Source: Phycisphaerales bacterium
Lineage (GTDB): Bacteria; Planctomycetota; Phycisphaerae; Phycisphaerales; SM1A02
Assembly (NCBI GenBank): GCA_022446795.1
Contig: JAKVBX010000003.1
Span: 1 to 50,955, forward strand
Length of the DNA: 50,955 nt
Direction of reading: 5' to 3'
The notes beneath the pieces are model-generated. The model was not told the origin of the DNA. It saw only the letters and a program-made list of their open reading frames with translations, and did no database searches. Shown here one piece after another: positions 1 to 8,728 of the stretch (position 1 is its first letter; the number at the start of each line of letters is the position of its first letter). Made by a program: the position numbers and the translations under genes.

Positions 1-1901
1 AGCGACAGGTTTCGTGACAACACGACCGAAGCATCCCGCTCGACCGTGAACCGCCCGCCGCTCTTGCCACCAACACGCAGGACGCCATGAATCGTCAGTT
101 CGTCGTTGGCCATGACTTCGAGCCTCCCCTTGGAGCCATACAGCCCATCGCCCACGAACAGATCACCGTGAAGATCACCATCCGTCAGCCGCAGGACCGT
201 TGCATGACCGCCGCCGTAGCCGAGCCGGGGGACGCTGATGGCATCCTGCTCGGAGGTCACGGCGCCACCGATACTCAAGGTGCCACCCTCGAGGCGCATC
301 GCCCCCGGGTTGTAGATCGCGGTATCGCCTCCAATTGACAGTTCACCACCGGAGGCCACCGACAGTTCAAGACCAAATCCCAGCACGGCCGGACCATTGA
401 CCTGCAGTCGGCCACCGTCCCGGACCTCAAGTCGCCCATTCTCCGGCACCTGGTCGATCGGACCCGCCCCATACAGGGCACCCCCCACCACCATCGTCGT
501 GGGCTGGTCGCCGTCGTGCCCGGACACCAAGAGGACGCCATTTCCCTTGATCCGGCCCAGGTGCAGGTCGCCGAAGACCTGTGCAGCACCCGAACTGATC
601 TGCAGTTCGCCCGAGGCGCCATCCTCGCCAATACGGAGGTCCTGGAAGAACGAAGCGGTGGGTTCGAGGTCGACTCCCGGGAAGCCATGCATGATCATCG
701 AGGCCTCGGCGAAACGGCCACTGCCGATACGGGCATCCTCCATGACCGCCATGTCAGCACCACCAGACATGATCACCTGGGAATTGTCACGTGAAAGCAA
801 ACCGAGTTGCAGGTTGTGGCAGGCCATGCTTGAACGCCTGGGGCCAGTGCTGCTTATCGTCAATTGACCAAGACGATCATCCTGCGGTCCGCCGCTGGAA
901 ATCACCACGTCGTGACCATGGTGCAGACTGGCACCGTTGACCAGTTGCAACGTAAACCGCGTGTCACGCTCGCTGAAACCGCCGGGTGCGATCTCGAATG
1001 GATGGTCCGGACGAAGTCGCATGGACCCCCCATCGACGATCACGCGACCACTGTCAAACCAGGCACCCGGCGGCCCCTGTTCCGGGGCCATGTCAACCCC
1101 GCGAAGGTCCAGGGCACCGACGTGCAGGGTCGAGCGTTCCAGCCAGAGCAGGGCCTGCTGAAAATGATCCTCGGGGTGCTCAAGCGTCAACTCACCATGC
1201 ACCCGGAGCACGCCGGGAATCTCGTCATAGGAGTACGCATCACGGATGTGCAGGTCCTGCCCACGGGGCTCGGCCGGCCGGACGACCAGGTCGCCCGCGA
1301 TACTCAACTGGCCGCCGGCGATCGATACCTGCCCCTCGTCCAGCAGGAGATCTCCAGCATTGACTCGGACTTCACCGCCTTCCCCGACGTCAAATCGTCC
1401 CAGTACGGACAGGTGATCCTGGATGTCGACCAGGGCGTTCCTCACTCGCATCCGACTGTCCCAGAGAACCTGGACATGATCCGTCCGCAGGGACAGGGCA
1501 TCGGTGAATTCCGCATCAGCCCCCCAACCGACGGAGACCATTCGCGTCGACAGGTTGGGTCCGTCACCGATCCACTGGATCTGCGGGTCACCCAGGATCT
1601 CCGCATGGGAGTCGGAACCAAAGTTCAGGCTCTCCACGAAGGGGATGTGCGCTGCGGAAATCGGGGCATCGAAGCTGCATCGATGGACAACGATTGGTTG
1701 CCCGGGCATCGGACCCCCGAATGACAGGTTGTGATGCGCCTCGGGTCGGAACCCCGGGTTCCAGTTTCCCGGGTGATGGGCCAGGGTGACCCCGGCCGCC
1801 CCACTCCAGTGCAGGATGTTGTTCTCATCTGGATACGCCCCAACTGCTGCGGCGACGCCTCCAATCGTGACCATGGTGACCAGGAGTTTCTTGCGCGTCA
1901 T
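1..1901 (-). CDS. Exported beta-repeat protein, C-terminus cut by window edge
   Basis: An open minus-strand frame starts at an ATG at 1901 and runs without a stop to base 1, giving at least 633 residues. An AAAGGAG Shine-Dalgarno lies 9 bases upstream (1911-1917). The first 22 residues form a signal peptide (MTRKK, then a hydrophobic core, then VGAYP). After it comes NILHWSGAAG...NWNPGFRP, which resembles the start of the mature protein encoded at 2093-4735 (NDLNWIGADDG...DNWLESRRP), so the two are paralogues in tandem. The rest is a run of short beta-strand repeats rich in Gly, Val and Leu (for example LRIGEDGASGELQISSGA, GALYGAG, LEVRDGGRLQVNG), the pattern of beta-helix or PEP-CTERM/autotransporter-associated repeats. 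I see no catalytic motif. A surface or matrix role is inferred. The sorting signal or dockerin end, if any, lies outside the window. Confidence 0.82.
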   Translation of the reverse strand, partial: MTRKKLLVTMVTIGGVAAAVGAYPDENNILHWSGAAGVTLAHHPGNWNPGFRPEAHHNLSFGGPMPGQPIVVHRCSFDAPISAAHIPFVESLNFGSDSHAEILGDPQIQWIGDGPNLSTRMVSVGWGADAEFTDALSLRTDHVQVLWDSRMRVRNALVDIQDHLSVLGRFDVGEGGEVRVNAGDLLLDEGQVSIAGGQLSIAGDLVVRPAEPRGQDLHIRDAYSYDEIPGVLRVHGELTLEHPEDHFQQALLWLERSTLHVGALDLRGVDMAPEQGPPGAWFDSGRVIVDGGSMRLRPDHPFEIAPGGFSERDTRFTLQLVNGASLHHGHDVVISSGGPQDDRLGQLTISSTGPRRSSMACHNLQLGLLSRDNSQVIMSGGADMAVMEDARIGSGRFAEASMIMHGFPGVDLEPTASFFQDLRIGEDGASGELQISSGAAQVFGDLHLGRIKGNGVLLVSGHDGDQPTTMVVGGALYGAGPIDQVPENGRLEVRDGGRLQVNGPAVLGFGLELSVASGGELSIGGDTAIYNPGAMRLEGGTLSIGGAVTSEQDAISVPRLGYGGGHATVLRLTDGDLHGDLFVGDGLYGSKGRLEVMANDELTIHGVLRVGGKSGGRFTVERDASVVLSRNLS

Positions 1902-2022
1902 GATGACATGCTCCTTTGCGATACCTGTTTGATCGGCCTTCCCGGATGTGGGGTAACCGTCATCTGTACTGAGCCCGCCTCGTCATCCATTCCAGTCGTT
2001 GCCTGCTGCCCGATCCGCGTAC

Positions 2023-2056
2023 GGGCACCGGGCACGCTTTCGCGTACCCGGTGCCC
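2023..2056 (-). terminator. Perfect 10-bp hairpin after the 2093-4735 gene
   Basis: GGGCACCGGG at 2023-2032 pairs perfectly with CCCGGTGCCC at 2047-2056 around a 14-base loop. It sits 36 bases past the stop codon of the minus-strand gene that ends at 2093 and upstream of the next minus gene. There is no T-run after the stem, so it may be a Rho-assisted terminator, an mRNA end-protecting hairpin or a processing site. Confidence 0.5.
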
Positions 2057-2092
2057 AGCGTGGAGAGGATCGAGTTCCTCGTGACCAGTTGC

Positions 2093-4735
2093 TCAGGCGC
2101 CGAAGTTGGCGATGCCCAGGAGCAGGTCATTGACATTGGTGCTGCCATCACGATTCACGTCGCTGGGGCAGTACCGCTGCACGGGATTCGCACCGTGGCA
2201 GCTCTCGCCGAACTGCTCGATCATGCGAAGGAGGTCGTTGACATCGACGTCACCGTCGCCGTCGGTATCACCCTGGAGGGCCGCCACGATCTCGACGGAG
2301 ATGGTGTTGGCATCCTGGTGCAGGATGTACTCGATACCGTCAGCGGGATCATCATCGATCATCTCGCCACCATTCCACCACATGCCGTCGACAGCGATGA
2401 GGCTCTCGGCGAGCGGCCAGACCTGGCCGAGATTGCTGCCGTCAACACTCTCGTCGCCGTGGACGAAGAGGTCACCATCGCGGTAGAACGACTTGGTGAA
2501 CAGGACGGGTGAAGCACTCTGCGGCATGGCGCTCATCGCGAAGTTCATCTGGTGATGAGCACGCGTGCCGTTGGCGACGGTCTGGGTATTGGTTTCAAAG
2601 TTGAAGATGTCAGCCGAGAGATTCGCACCGACCGTGATGGAGGCTGCACCGGAGACCGAGAGGGTCGACTGACCCAGGGTGTCCCAGGAGCGGATGTTCA
2701 GGTTCCGCTCGAGATTCACGAGGCCACCGTCGCTGCTGACGTTGACGGCGGCATAGTCGCCGTTCATCTCGATGGACCAGCCGTTCACGATGCCGTCAAG
2801 CACCATGCTGCTGCCATCACCCATCATCACAGCCTCCTGGCGATTCATGCGGACCGTAGCCGCGGTCTGGAAGTCGACATGGCCAATGGCCTCGCCATCA
2901 CCAACCGTGAGCAGTCCATCAAAGTCCAGGTTCGAACCCGGGGTCACGGTCATCGTGCCGCGACAGCCGCTGCCACCATGACCGACGAAGAAATCGTTGG
3001 CCAGGTCACCGCTCGCACCGTCGAAACGAACCTCGGACTCGGGGTCGGAACCATCGTTCCGGGACGGAATATCAAGCGACTGACCGGTCATGTACACGAG
3101 ACCTTCAACTTCGAAGTCGCCACCCATCATGGAGAGGTTGCCGGCATCGCGGATCATCGCACCGTTACAGGAAACATTGGACTCGCTGCCGATGTACAGG
3201 TCCGAAGTCGTACCCAGGCCCAGGCGACCACCAACGTCGATGGCACCACCACCGAAGGTCACGACGGTACTGGGGCCATGATTGCGGGCGTGCCACAGGT
3301 CCCAACCAATCTCAAGGTCATCACCGATCGACAGTTCGGAAGCACCCGGCTGGGGCATGCCCAGTGAGTACACCGAGAGGCTTGCAGAGGAATCACCGCG
3401 ACCCATGATGACCCGGTCATGCGCCCGGACCTCGCCGTAGCTGATCTCCAGCCCGGCCTGGGGGCTGCCGTTTTCACCGATGTAGAGGATGTCATGAAAA
3501 TCGCCGGTGGGACGGGGATTCGGACCACCAGGCTGCCAATCGGCGTAATCGAAGCGAATCCCGCCGATACCACTGTCACCGATGACACCAATCCGGAGAA
3601 CATCAAGATCCGATGCACCATTGACGGACACCCAACCGGCCTCGTTGGCGGAATCGCCAACCGTAAGGTTACGGATCCGTGCGGAAGAACGTGCTGCATC
3701 AGACGTGCTGCTCAGGATGAAGCGACCACGGCAACCCGCGTCCGACGGCTGGTTGCCACCGTTGACCGTCATGAGTTCGTCATGCTCGAACTGGGCACCG
3801 TCCATGAGGTACATGTTGAGTGTTCGATTGTCATCACCACCATCCTGGCTGGGGCCGAAGCTCCAGGGCTGACCGGCCGGAACCTGCAACGCTCCACCAT
3901 TCACGCGGATATTGCCCGAGTGCAGGTAGAGATCGCGACCAGCCTGGTCCGGGTAGGACGACTTGGCATGACGGATGTCCAGGCCGCCGACGTTGAGATC
4001 ACTCTGGTTCAACAGCAGCGTCAGTGAACCTGCGCCATTGTCAAGCGAGAGCGTACCTTCGACATTCACTTCACCCGGGGCACCGGACTGGAAGTCATCC
4101 CAGACCATCAGGCTGCTGTTGGACTCCAGCGGCTGATGCCACAAGGCCACGTCGCCACTGAAGTCGATCTTGCCACCGCCCACGGAGTTGTAGCCGTGCA
4201 GGACCGTGTTGTCGCCATAGGTCCGCAGGTGACCATCAGGCTGTACGACCATGTAGGCCCAGTTCCGATAGACACCCATCACGTCCAGACGTCCCTCGAC
4301 GGAGACCATGCCCGTTCCAGTAGTGACCAGGTCATCGGTCTGCAGCCACAGATTCTTCTTGATGATGGCCGCGCCCTGGGATTCAATGGCACCAGTCGTC
4401 AGGTTGGGGGATTCCGGCAAGTCGGGTTCAAACAGACCACCGATCAGGTGCATGTAAGCCTGCTCCCTGAACGTCAAGGCCTGAACTCGTGGAATGAAGT
4501 CCTGGGCACCCTCGGATGCGAAGACACATGGTGACGGTCCGTTGATGCCCTGGTCATCGAAGATCAACCGATCCTGCTCGGCAGGCCGGCGACTCTCGAG
4601 CCAGTTGTCCGGGTTGGCGGCGATGACACCGTCATCGGCACCAATCCAGTTCAGGTCATTGGGACCGGCGTAGGCACTGGAGCCGAGGCCGGCGGCGATG
4701 AGACAGGCGGTTACGAAGTTGCTTGTACGGTTCAT
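2093..4735 (-). CDS. Exported beta-repeat protein with C-terminal dockerin-like EF-hand pair
   Basis: 880 residues. The ATG at 4735 was chosen because AAGGAGG (4744-4750) sits 8 bases upstream and a signal peptide follows (MNRTSNFVTACLIAAGLGSSAYA). The body (about 25-800) is made of beta-strand repeats such as ILYIGENGSPQAGLEISYG and FFVGHGGSGCRGTMTV, typical of beta-helix or PEP-CTERM-associated repeat proteins. Residues 822-880 hold two calcium-loop motifs, DTDGDGDVDVNDLL and DVNRDGSTNVNDLL, each followed by a helix ending in FG, which is the dockerin type I pattern common at the ends of planctomycete secreted proteins. It is paralogous to the cut-off gene downstream, 191 bases away. No enzyme motif was found; a structural or surface role is inferred. 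Cohesin partners are not encoded here. Confidence 0.85.
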   Translation of the reverse strand: MNRTSNFVTACLIAAGLGSSAYAGPNDLNWIGADDGVIAANPDNWLESRRPAEQDRLIFDDQGINGPSPCVFASEGAQDFIPRVQALTFREQAYMHLIGGLFEPDLPESPNLTTGAIESQGAAIIKKNLWLQTDDLVTTGTGMVSVEGRLDVMGVYRNWAYMVVQPDGHLRTYGDNTVLHGYNSVGGGKIDFSGDVALWHQPLESNSSLMVWDDFQSGAPGEVNVEGTLSLDNGAGSLTLLLNQSDLNVGGLDIRHAKSSYPDQAGRDLYLHSGNIRVNGGALQVPAGQPWSFGPSQDGGDDNRTLNMYLMDGAQFEHDELMTVNGGNQPSDAGCRGRFILSSTSDAARSSARIRNLTVGDSANEAGWVSVNGASDLDVLRIGVIGDSGIGGIRFDYADWQPGGPNPRPTGDFHDILYIGENGSPQAGLEISYGEVRAHDRVIMGRGDSSASLSVYSLGMPQPGASELSIGDDLEIGWDLWHARNHGPSTVVTFGGGAIDVGGRLGLGTTSDLYIGSESNVSCNGAMIRDAGNLSMMGGDFEVEGLVYMTGQSLDIPSRNDGSDPESEVRFDGASGDLANDFFVGHGGSGCRGTMTVTPGSNLDFDGLLTVGDGEAIGHVDFQTAATVRMNRQEAVMMGDGSSMVLDGIVNGWSIEMNGDYAAVNVSSDGGLVNLERNLNIRSWDTLGQSTLSVSGAASITVGANLSADIFNFETNTQTVANGTRAHHQMNFAMSAMPQSASPVLFTKSFYRDGDLFVHGDESVDGSNLGQVWPLAESLIAVDGMWWNGGEMIDDDPADGIEYILHQDANTISVEIVAALQGDTDGDGDVDVNDLLRMIEQFGESCHGANPVQRYCPSDVNRDGSTNVNDLLLGIANFGA

Positions 4736-5034
4736 GACTTGATCCTCCTTGCGACACAACGATCGCGGCCCGCGCACGGGGCGCATCGTGGTTGCTTGCG
4801 TTTCTGTGTTGACTCAATGTGGTGCCGGCCTTGCGTGCCGGCTCCCCAAATACGCCCTGTCACCACGGGCGTGTGCTCCACTGGAGAGTTTTCTCGCGGT
4901 CCGCGATTTTTACCCATTCCGGACACCTGCTGACAGGCTTCGGCCGACCGGACAGATAGCCCAAATCGCCGTTTTTGACCCAATGAACGCCTCCCCGGGG
5001 GATAAATCGACTGCCAGGAGCGTAAGATCGGGCG
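4736..5034. other. 299-bp divergent intergenic region
   Basis: It lies between divergent starts (4735 minus, 5035 plus), so it should hold promoters for both. It contains a 6-bp hairpin GCCGGC/GCCGGC (4824-4842), a T-rich stretch around 4885-4915 and a TTGACC at 4975. A GATAAA at 5001 is 20 bases from that TTGACC, too far for a confident sigma70 promoter. No small gene is convincing here. Confidence 0.5.
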
Positions 5035-6252
5035 ATGGACCTCGCCGTACTCCTCATCCTGGTTGGACTTCACACTGCCCCGCCGGGGACGGCCCCTGGC
5101 CCCAGCTGGCATGGCGATGCCCAGGACATCATCAACCGCAAGTGCCTGACCTGTCACCGCGATGGTGGCGTCGGACCGTTTCCGCTCGAGACCTACAAGG
5201 ATGTCACCAAGCGAAGCCGGATGATCGCCGAGGTTGTTTCATCAGGCCTCATGCCGCCCTGGCATGCCACCCCGACACCCGAGGGCCAGGAGAGCCCCTG
5301 GCAAAACGACCAGTCACTGACGGCCCGGGAGAAGGACGTCCTCCTGGCCTGGCTGACATCCGATCAACCGCTGGGCGATCCATCGGCGGCACCTGCCAGT
5401 CCGACCTTCCGCTCCGAATGGTCCATCGGTACGCCAGACCTGGTGTTCGACTTCGGCGATCCCATCGCGGTCCCCGCGGAAGGGACCATGCCCTACGTCT
5501 ACCGGACGACCGAGATGGACGTGACCACGGACAGTTGGGTCTCCGCCTGGGAAGTGCTTCCGTCTGATCCCTCCGTGGTCCATCATGTCCTGGTCTTCCT
5601 CCTGGATGCAGACTCGGATGCTCGCCCGAGCGATACCCGCGGGTTCTTCGCCGCCTACGTTCCCGGGCTTGGCAGCCGCGTCTATCAGCCGGGCCAGGCC
5701 AAGCAGCTCCCAGCTGGCTCCCGCCTCCTCTTCCAGGTGCACTACACCCCCAATGGAAAGGCCGCCACGGACCAGACCAGGGTCGGCATTCGGCTGGCGG
5801 AGGAGCCACCAGAGCACGAGGTTTACGCGGTCGGCATTGCGGATCGTCGGCTGTCCATCCCACCAGGTGCGGCCGCCCATGAGGAAGGGACCAGCCTGAC
5901 CGTCCCACGAGCCGTTCACGTGCTCTCGGTGATGCCGCACATGCACCTGCGAGGTGCCGCCTTCCAGGCCGAGTTGGAGGCCCCCGACGGCACCCGACGA
6001 ACGCTCCTCGAGGTCCCGAACTATGACTTCAACTGGCAGCTCTCGTACCAGTTCAAGGATCCCCCGCTCGTCCAGCGAGGAGAGACCTTGCACATCACCG
6101 GTACGTTCGACAACAGCGAGGCGAACCCGGCCAACCCGGACCCCGGCCGCCGTGTCCGCTGGGGCCGGCAGACCGAGGACGAGATGCTGATCTGCTACGT
6201 GGAGTATGTCCGGGCCTCGCTGGGCGATCGAATTCGCCAGCCAGGACGCTGA
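5035..6252 (+). CDS. Cytochrome c / copper type II monooxygenase-like (PHM fold) protein
   Basis: 405 residues with a short Sec signal (MDLAVLLILVGLHTAPPG). The N-terminal part has one heme c site, C37-L-T-C40-H41, with M73 (GLMPPWH) as a likely distal ligand. The C-terminal two-thirds match the two-domain fold of peptidylglycine/dopamine monooxygenases. HH at 183-184 and H236 (QVHY) correspond to the CuH site, and H302, H304 (PHMH) plus M384 (EDEM) correspond to the CuM site, so all six usual copper ligands can be placed. The likely location is the periplasm or cell surface. The heme domain could feed electrons in place of ascorbate; this is inference and the substrate is unknown. An AGGAG lies about 15 bases before the ATG. 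It stands alone as a transcription unit. Confidence 0.85.
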   Translation: MDLAVLLILVGLHTAPPGTAPGPSWHGDAQDIINRKCLTCHRDGGVGPFPLETYKDVTKRSRMIAEVVSSGLMPPWHATPTPEGQESPWQNDQSLTAREKDVLLAWLTSDQPLGDPSAAPASPTFRSEWSIGTPDLVFDFGDPIAVPAEGTMPYVYRTTEMDVTTDSWVSAWEVLPSDPSVVHHVLVFLLDADSDARPSDTRGFFAAYVPGLGSRVYQPGQAKQLPAGSRLLFQVHYTPNGKAATDQTRVGIRLAEEPPEHEVYAVGIADRRLSIPPGAAAHEEGTSLTVPRAVHVLSVMPHMHLRGAAFQAELEAPDGTRRTLLEVPNYDFNWQLSYQFKDPPLVQRGETLHITGTFDNSEANPANPDPGRRVRWGRQTEDEMLICYVEYVRASLGDRIRQPGR

Positions 6253-6332
6253 CCAAACCACCCGGGCTGGTGATCAACTGGGTCATTTGCCGACATTGAA
6301 AAGGTCAATCCCCCACCTCACCGAGTTGCTTG

Positions 6333-7502
6333 ATGCCCGACGTGGATGCTCACGACCAGACCGTAGCCAGCCCGGCCTCACGCCGCGACCGGTTTGAGGC
6401 CTTCCTCTATCGCCACCACCCATGGGTTCATGCGGTCAAGACGGGCTTCGCCACGATCATCGGGCTCCTCGTCAGCTGGCTGATGGACTCACAGTCCTCC
6501 CACCCGGAGTGGATCGTCATCACGATCGTTGTCGTGATGACGATGATCCCGAACGTCGGAGGCGTCCTGCAGCGGTCCCTCTACCGGCTCATCGCAACCT
6601 GCGTGGCCGCCCTGATCGCGCTGGCCGTGATGTACTTCACGGATTCGAATCCCCTGGTCATCGCCATCACCCTCGTCGTCGGGGTCATGATCTTCACGAC
6701 CGTGGCACAGCATCGCCGTTTCCGGCAGATCGGGGTCATGTGCGCCATCACCCTGGCCGTTCTGCTCGAGGTCGGAGAGCCCGATGAAGGACTGATCCTC
6801 TGGCGAGGCCTGGACATCCTCATTGGTGCCGCCATCGCACTGCTGGTCACGAGGTTCGTCTTCCCGATCCGAGCCTCGCGACAGCTTCGATTCCACATGG
6901 CGGACACGATCGACGGCCTGGGTCGCCTGTTCACGCTGGCGGCCGCCGACGAGGAAACCGCCGAGGTCGACTACGAGGAAGTGGAAGACAAGGTCGCGCG
7001 TGGTTTCATGGCCCAGCGAGAACTACTGCCACTGGCCATGATCGAACACCAGGTCGTGCGGAACAACAAGGCCTGTTTCCAGAGCATGATGCGAAGCCAA
7101 CGCGCGATCTTCGGCCTCTCCCGGACGATCAGGCGAGCCTACTCCCACACCTCCCTCGGCGAACAGACGATTGCCTCGCTGTCGGGCCTGGCCAATCTCC
7201 GCAGCCGGGTCACGACGCATGTCCACGAGATTGCCGGCAGCATCCGCGAGGGATTCGTGCTCATGCCCGATCCCGAGATTTCCGCCGCCCACTCTGCGAT
7301 GAAGGTTGCCATGAAACAGGCCACGCGGGAACTGGAAACGCAGACGATGAGCCCCCAGGCGTTCACCTTCGCGATGGAGCAGATCATCGTTGTCATGGAT
7401 CTGCTGCGCAAGGACGCCGCCCGGATCGTCCGGGACCTGGCCAATGTCCATGGGTCGGACGAGCCCATTGACGTTGCGACCACTCCCACGCCGCAGTCAT
7501 GA
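6333..7502 (+). CDS. FUSC / aromatic acid exporter family membrane protein
   Basis: 389 residues from the ATG at 6333; a TTG just before it could add one codon. The N-terminal 190 residues hold five or six closely packed transmembrane segments, starting with HPWVHAVKTGFATIIGLLVSW and including VVVMTMIPNVGGVLQRSLYRL, which is the FUSC (fusaric acid resistance-like, YccS/AaeB-type) signature with its R..R..GT-like region. The remaining 200 residues form a soluble alpha-helical domain. This family exports aromatic acids or similar compounds across the inner membrane. The gene converges on the ArsR-type regulator, overlapping it by 6 bases. Substrate is not readable from sequence. Confidence 0.75.
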   Translation: MPDVDAHDQTVASPASRRDRFEAFLYRHHPWVHAVKTGFATIIGLLVSWLMDSQSSHPEWIVITIVVVMTMIPNVGGVLQRSLYRLIATCVAALIALAVMYFTDSNPLVIAITLVVGVMIFTTVAQHRRFRQIGVMCAITLAVLLEVGEPDEGLILWRGLDILIGAAIALLVTRFVFPIRASRQLRFHMADTIDGLGRLFTLAAADEETAEVDYEEVEDKVARGFMAQRELLPLAMIEHQVVRNNKACFQSMMRSQRAIFGLSRTIRRAYSHTSLGEQTIASLSGLANLRSRVTTHVHEIAGSIREGFVLMPDPEISAAHSAMKVAMKQATRELETQTMSPQAFTFAMEQIIVVMDLLRKDAARIVRDLANVHGSDEPIDVATTPTPQS

Positions 7503-8108
7503 TCGAGGCCGGATCTCCAGGCGAGGTGATGGCGGCATCGCCCGCTCGGTCGATTCCACTGCGAACACGACATGGCTGGTAGCTCGCTGGGCGTCCAGGC
7601 CCTGCCGGCGACGGCGCCGCCGCGCCCGGGACAGGATTCGGTCGACCTGGTCAAAGTGCTTCACCACTTCCCGGTGTTCCTCCCTGGTCAGGGACTCCCA
7701 GTGCACCATCAGTCGCCCATGATCGACTCCCGCATGGGACTCGATCACCTTCACGCTGTGGTCGAGGCGAGTGATCACCAGTTGGCGAATCCGTTCCGAC
7801 TGTGTCCTGGAGCCCTTGTCATAGGCCACGACAAGCCGTCTTCCGGCCGTCATGAACACACGCCCCGAACGACCATCGCGAGCCGACGCCGAGATGAGTC
7901 CGGATCGCTCCAGGATGCCCAGGTGGTAGTGAACCAGGGATGACTTGAGACCGAGCAGTTCGGAGAGTTCGCGGGCCGTTGCACCACCGGTGGACGTGAT
8001 CACCTCGAGAAGGCCCAATCGAACCGGCGATCGAACCGCGGTCCAATGCCGCGGCGAGGCCATGTCGATGATGGCTTCGTTGGCAGAGGACGCTCCCGCG
8101 CTCGTCAT
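7497..8108 (-). CDS. ArsR-type winged-helix transcriptional regulator
   Basis: 203 residues. Residues about 20-95 form a winged helix-turn-helix (SPVRLGLLEVI, then TARELSELLGLKSSLVHYHLGIL, then a wing with GRSGRVFMTAG), the pattern of ArsR-like regulators acting on DNA as dimers. The remainder is helical and ends in a basic run (SRARRRRRRQGLD); no metal-binding CxC motif is visible, so it is probably not a metal sensor. A GGGAGGGG Shine-Dalgarno precedes the ATG. It sits 40 bases downstream of a lipoprotein gene on the same strand, so the two are probably co-transcribed. Its 3' end overlaps the FUSC gene by 6 bases. Its target is unknown. Confidence 0.85.
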   Translation of the reverse strand: MTSAGASSANEAIIDMASPRHWTAVRSPVRLGLLEVITSTGGATARELSELLGLKSSLVHYHLGILERSGLISASARDGRSGRVFMTAGRRLVVAYDKGSRTQSERIRQLVITRLDHSVKVIESHAGVDHGRLMVHWESLTREEHREVVKHFDQVDRILSRARRRRRRQGLDAQRATSHVVFAVESTERAMPPSPRLEIRPRS

Positions 8109-8148
8109 GATTCACCCCTCCCGGGTCAACCACGGTCCCGGGTCGTAA

Positions 8149-8613
8149 CTACTCAGCGGACTCTTCAACGGTGATGGACTCGATCTCGATCATCTCCCCC
8201 GTGGCATCATCCATCTCGGCATCACCCAGCGGTCCTGCGGGTGAATCCAGCAGGGGCGTCACCGGCGCCAGGACCATCGGGCTGACCAGGCTGTAGTACG
8301 TCCCGGGCCCACGAGTCGCGACAAGATTGCCCATCACCTGCATGCTGGCATGAGCCTCTGGAGTAACCGTCCAGCAGAACAGCACCCCGGTGGCTTCGGC
8401 GTACTGCCCGGCGAGATCCGACCCCTCACCAACATCAACGCCGATGATCTGCGGGATCCGAGTCCGCGACACCGTTCCCTGGATCGTGACCAGTTCGCCG
8501 ACGTGGTGATCCAGGTGGTCGCTGCGATCGAGAATCACGGGCCGACCGTCCCGGGATGCCGGGGCCTGGCAGCCCACCAGGATGAAGAGAACAAGAATGA
8601 CGATCAACCGCAT
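8149..8613 (-). CDS. Small lipoprotein with OB-fold-like sequence
   Basis: 154 residues from the ATG at 8613, preceded by GGGAG at 7 bases. The start MRLIVILVLFILVGC is a clear lipoprotein signal with the lipobox LVGC. The mature part has a pattern seen in small exported OB-fold-like proteins (HHVGELVTIQGTVSRTRIPQIIGVDV), followed by an acidic tail rich in Met, Asp and Glu. I do not recognise a named family. It is upstream of, and probably co-transcribed with, an ArsR-type regulator. A role in the envelope is likely but unspecified. Confidence 0.7.
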   Translation of the reverse strand: MRLIVILVLFILVGCQAPASRDGRPVILDRSDHLDHHVGELVTIQGTVSRTRIPQIIGVDVGEGSDLAGQYAEATGVLFCWTVTPEAHASMQVMGNLVATRGPGTYYSLVSPMVLAPVTPLLDSPAGPLGDAEMDDATGEMIEIESITVEESAE

Positions 8614-8728
8614 GGTCTGGCTCCCGGAAGTTGGACTCATACCCTACCAGCCCGGCCTTGCCCGGGGGCTCCGCCCAGCCTCGGTCATGGCGGGGATGCC
8701 CGGCCCGATGGCGCCGTACAGTACGAAC

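Noticed and set aside
87-1734. Plus-strand open frames, the largest 286 codons (864-1724)
   Set aside because: They lie antisense to the exported repeat gene that runs from 1901 to the left edge, which has a signal peptide, a Shine-Dalgarno and protein-like repeats. The plus frames have no recognisable composition.
4975-5006. Possible sigma70 promoter TTGACC ... GATAAA
   Set aside because: The spacing is 20 bases, too long for a confident call, so it is only mentioned in the intergenic entry.
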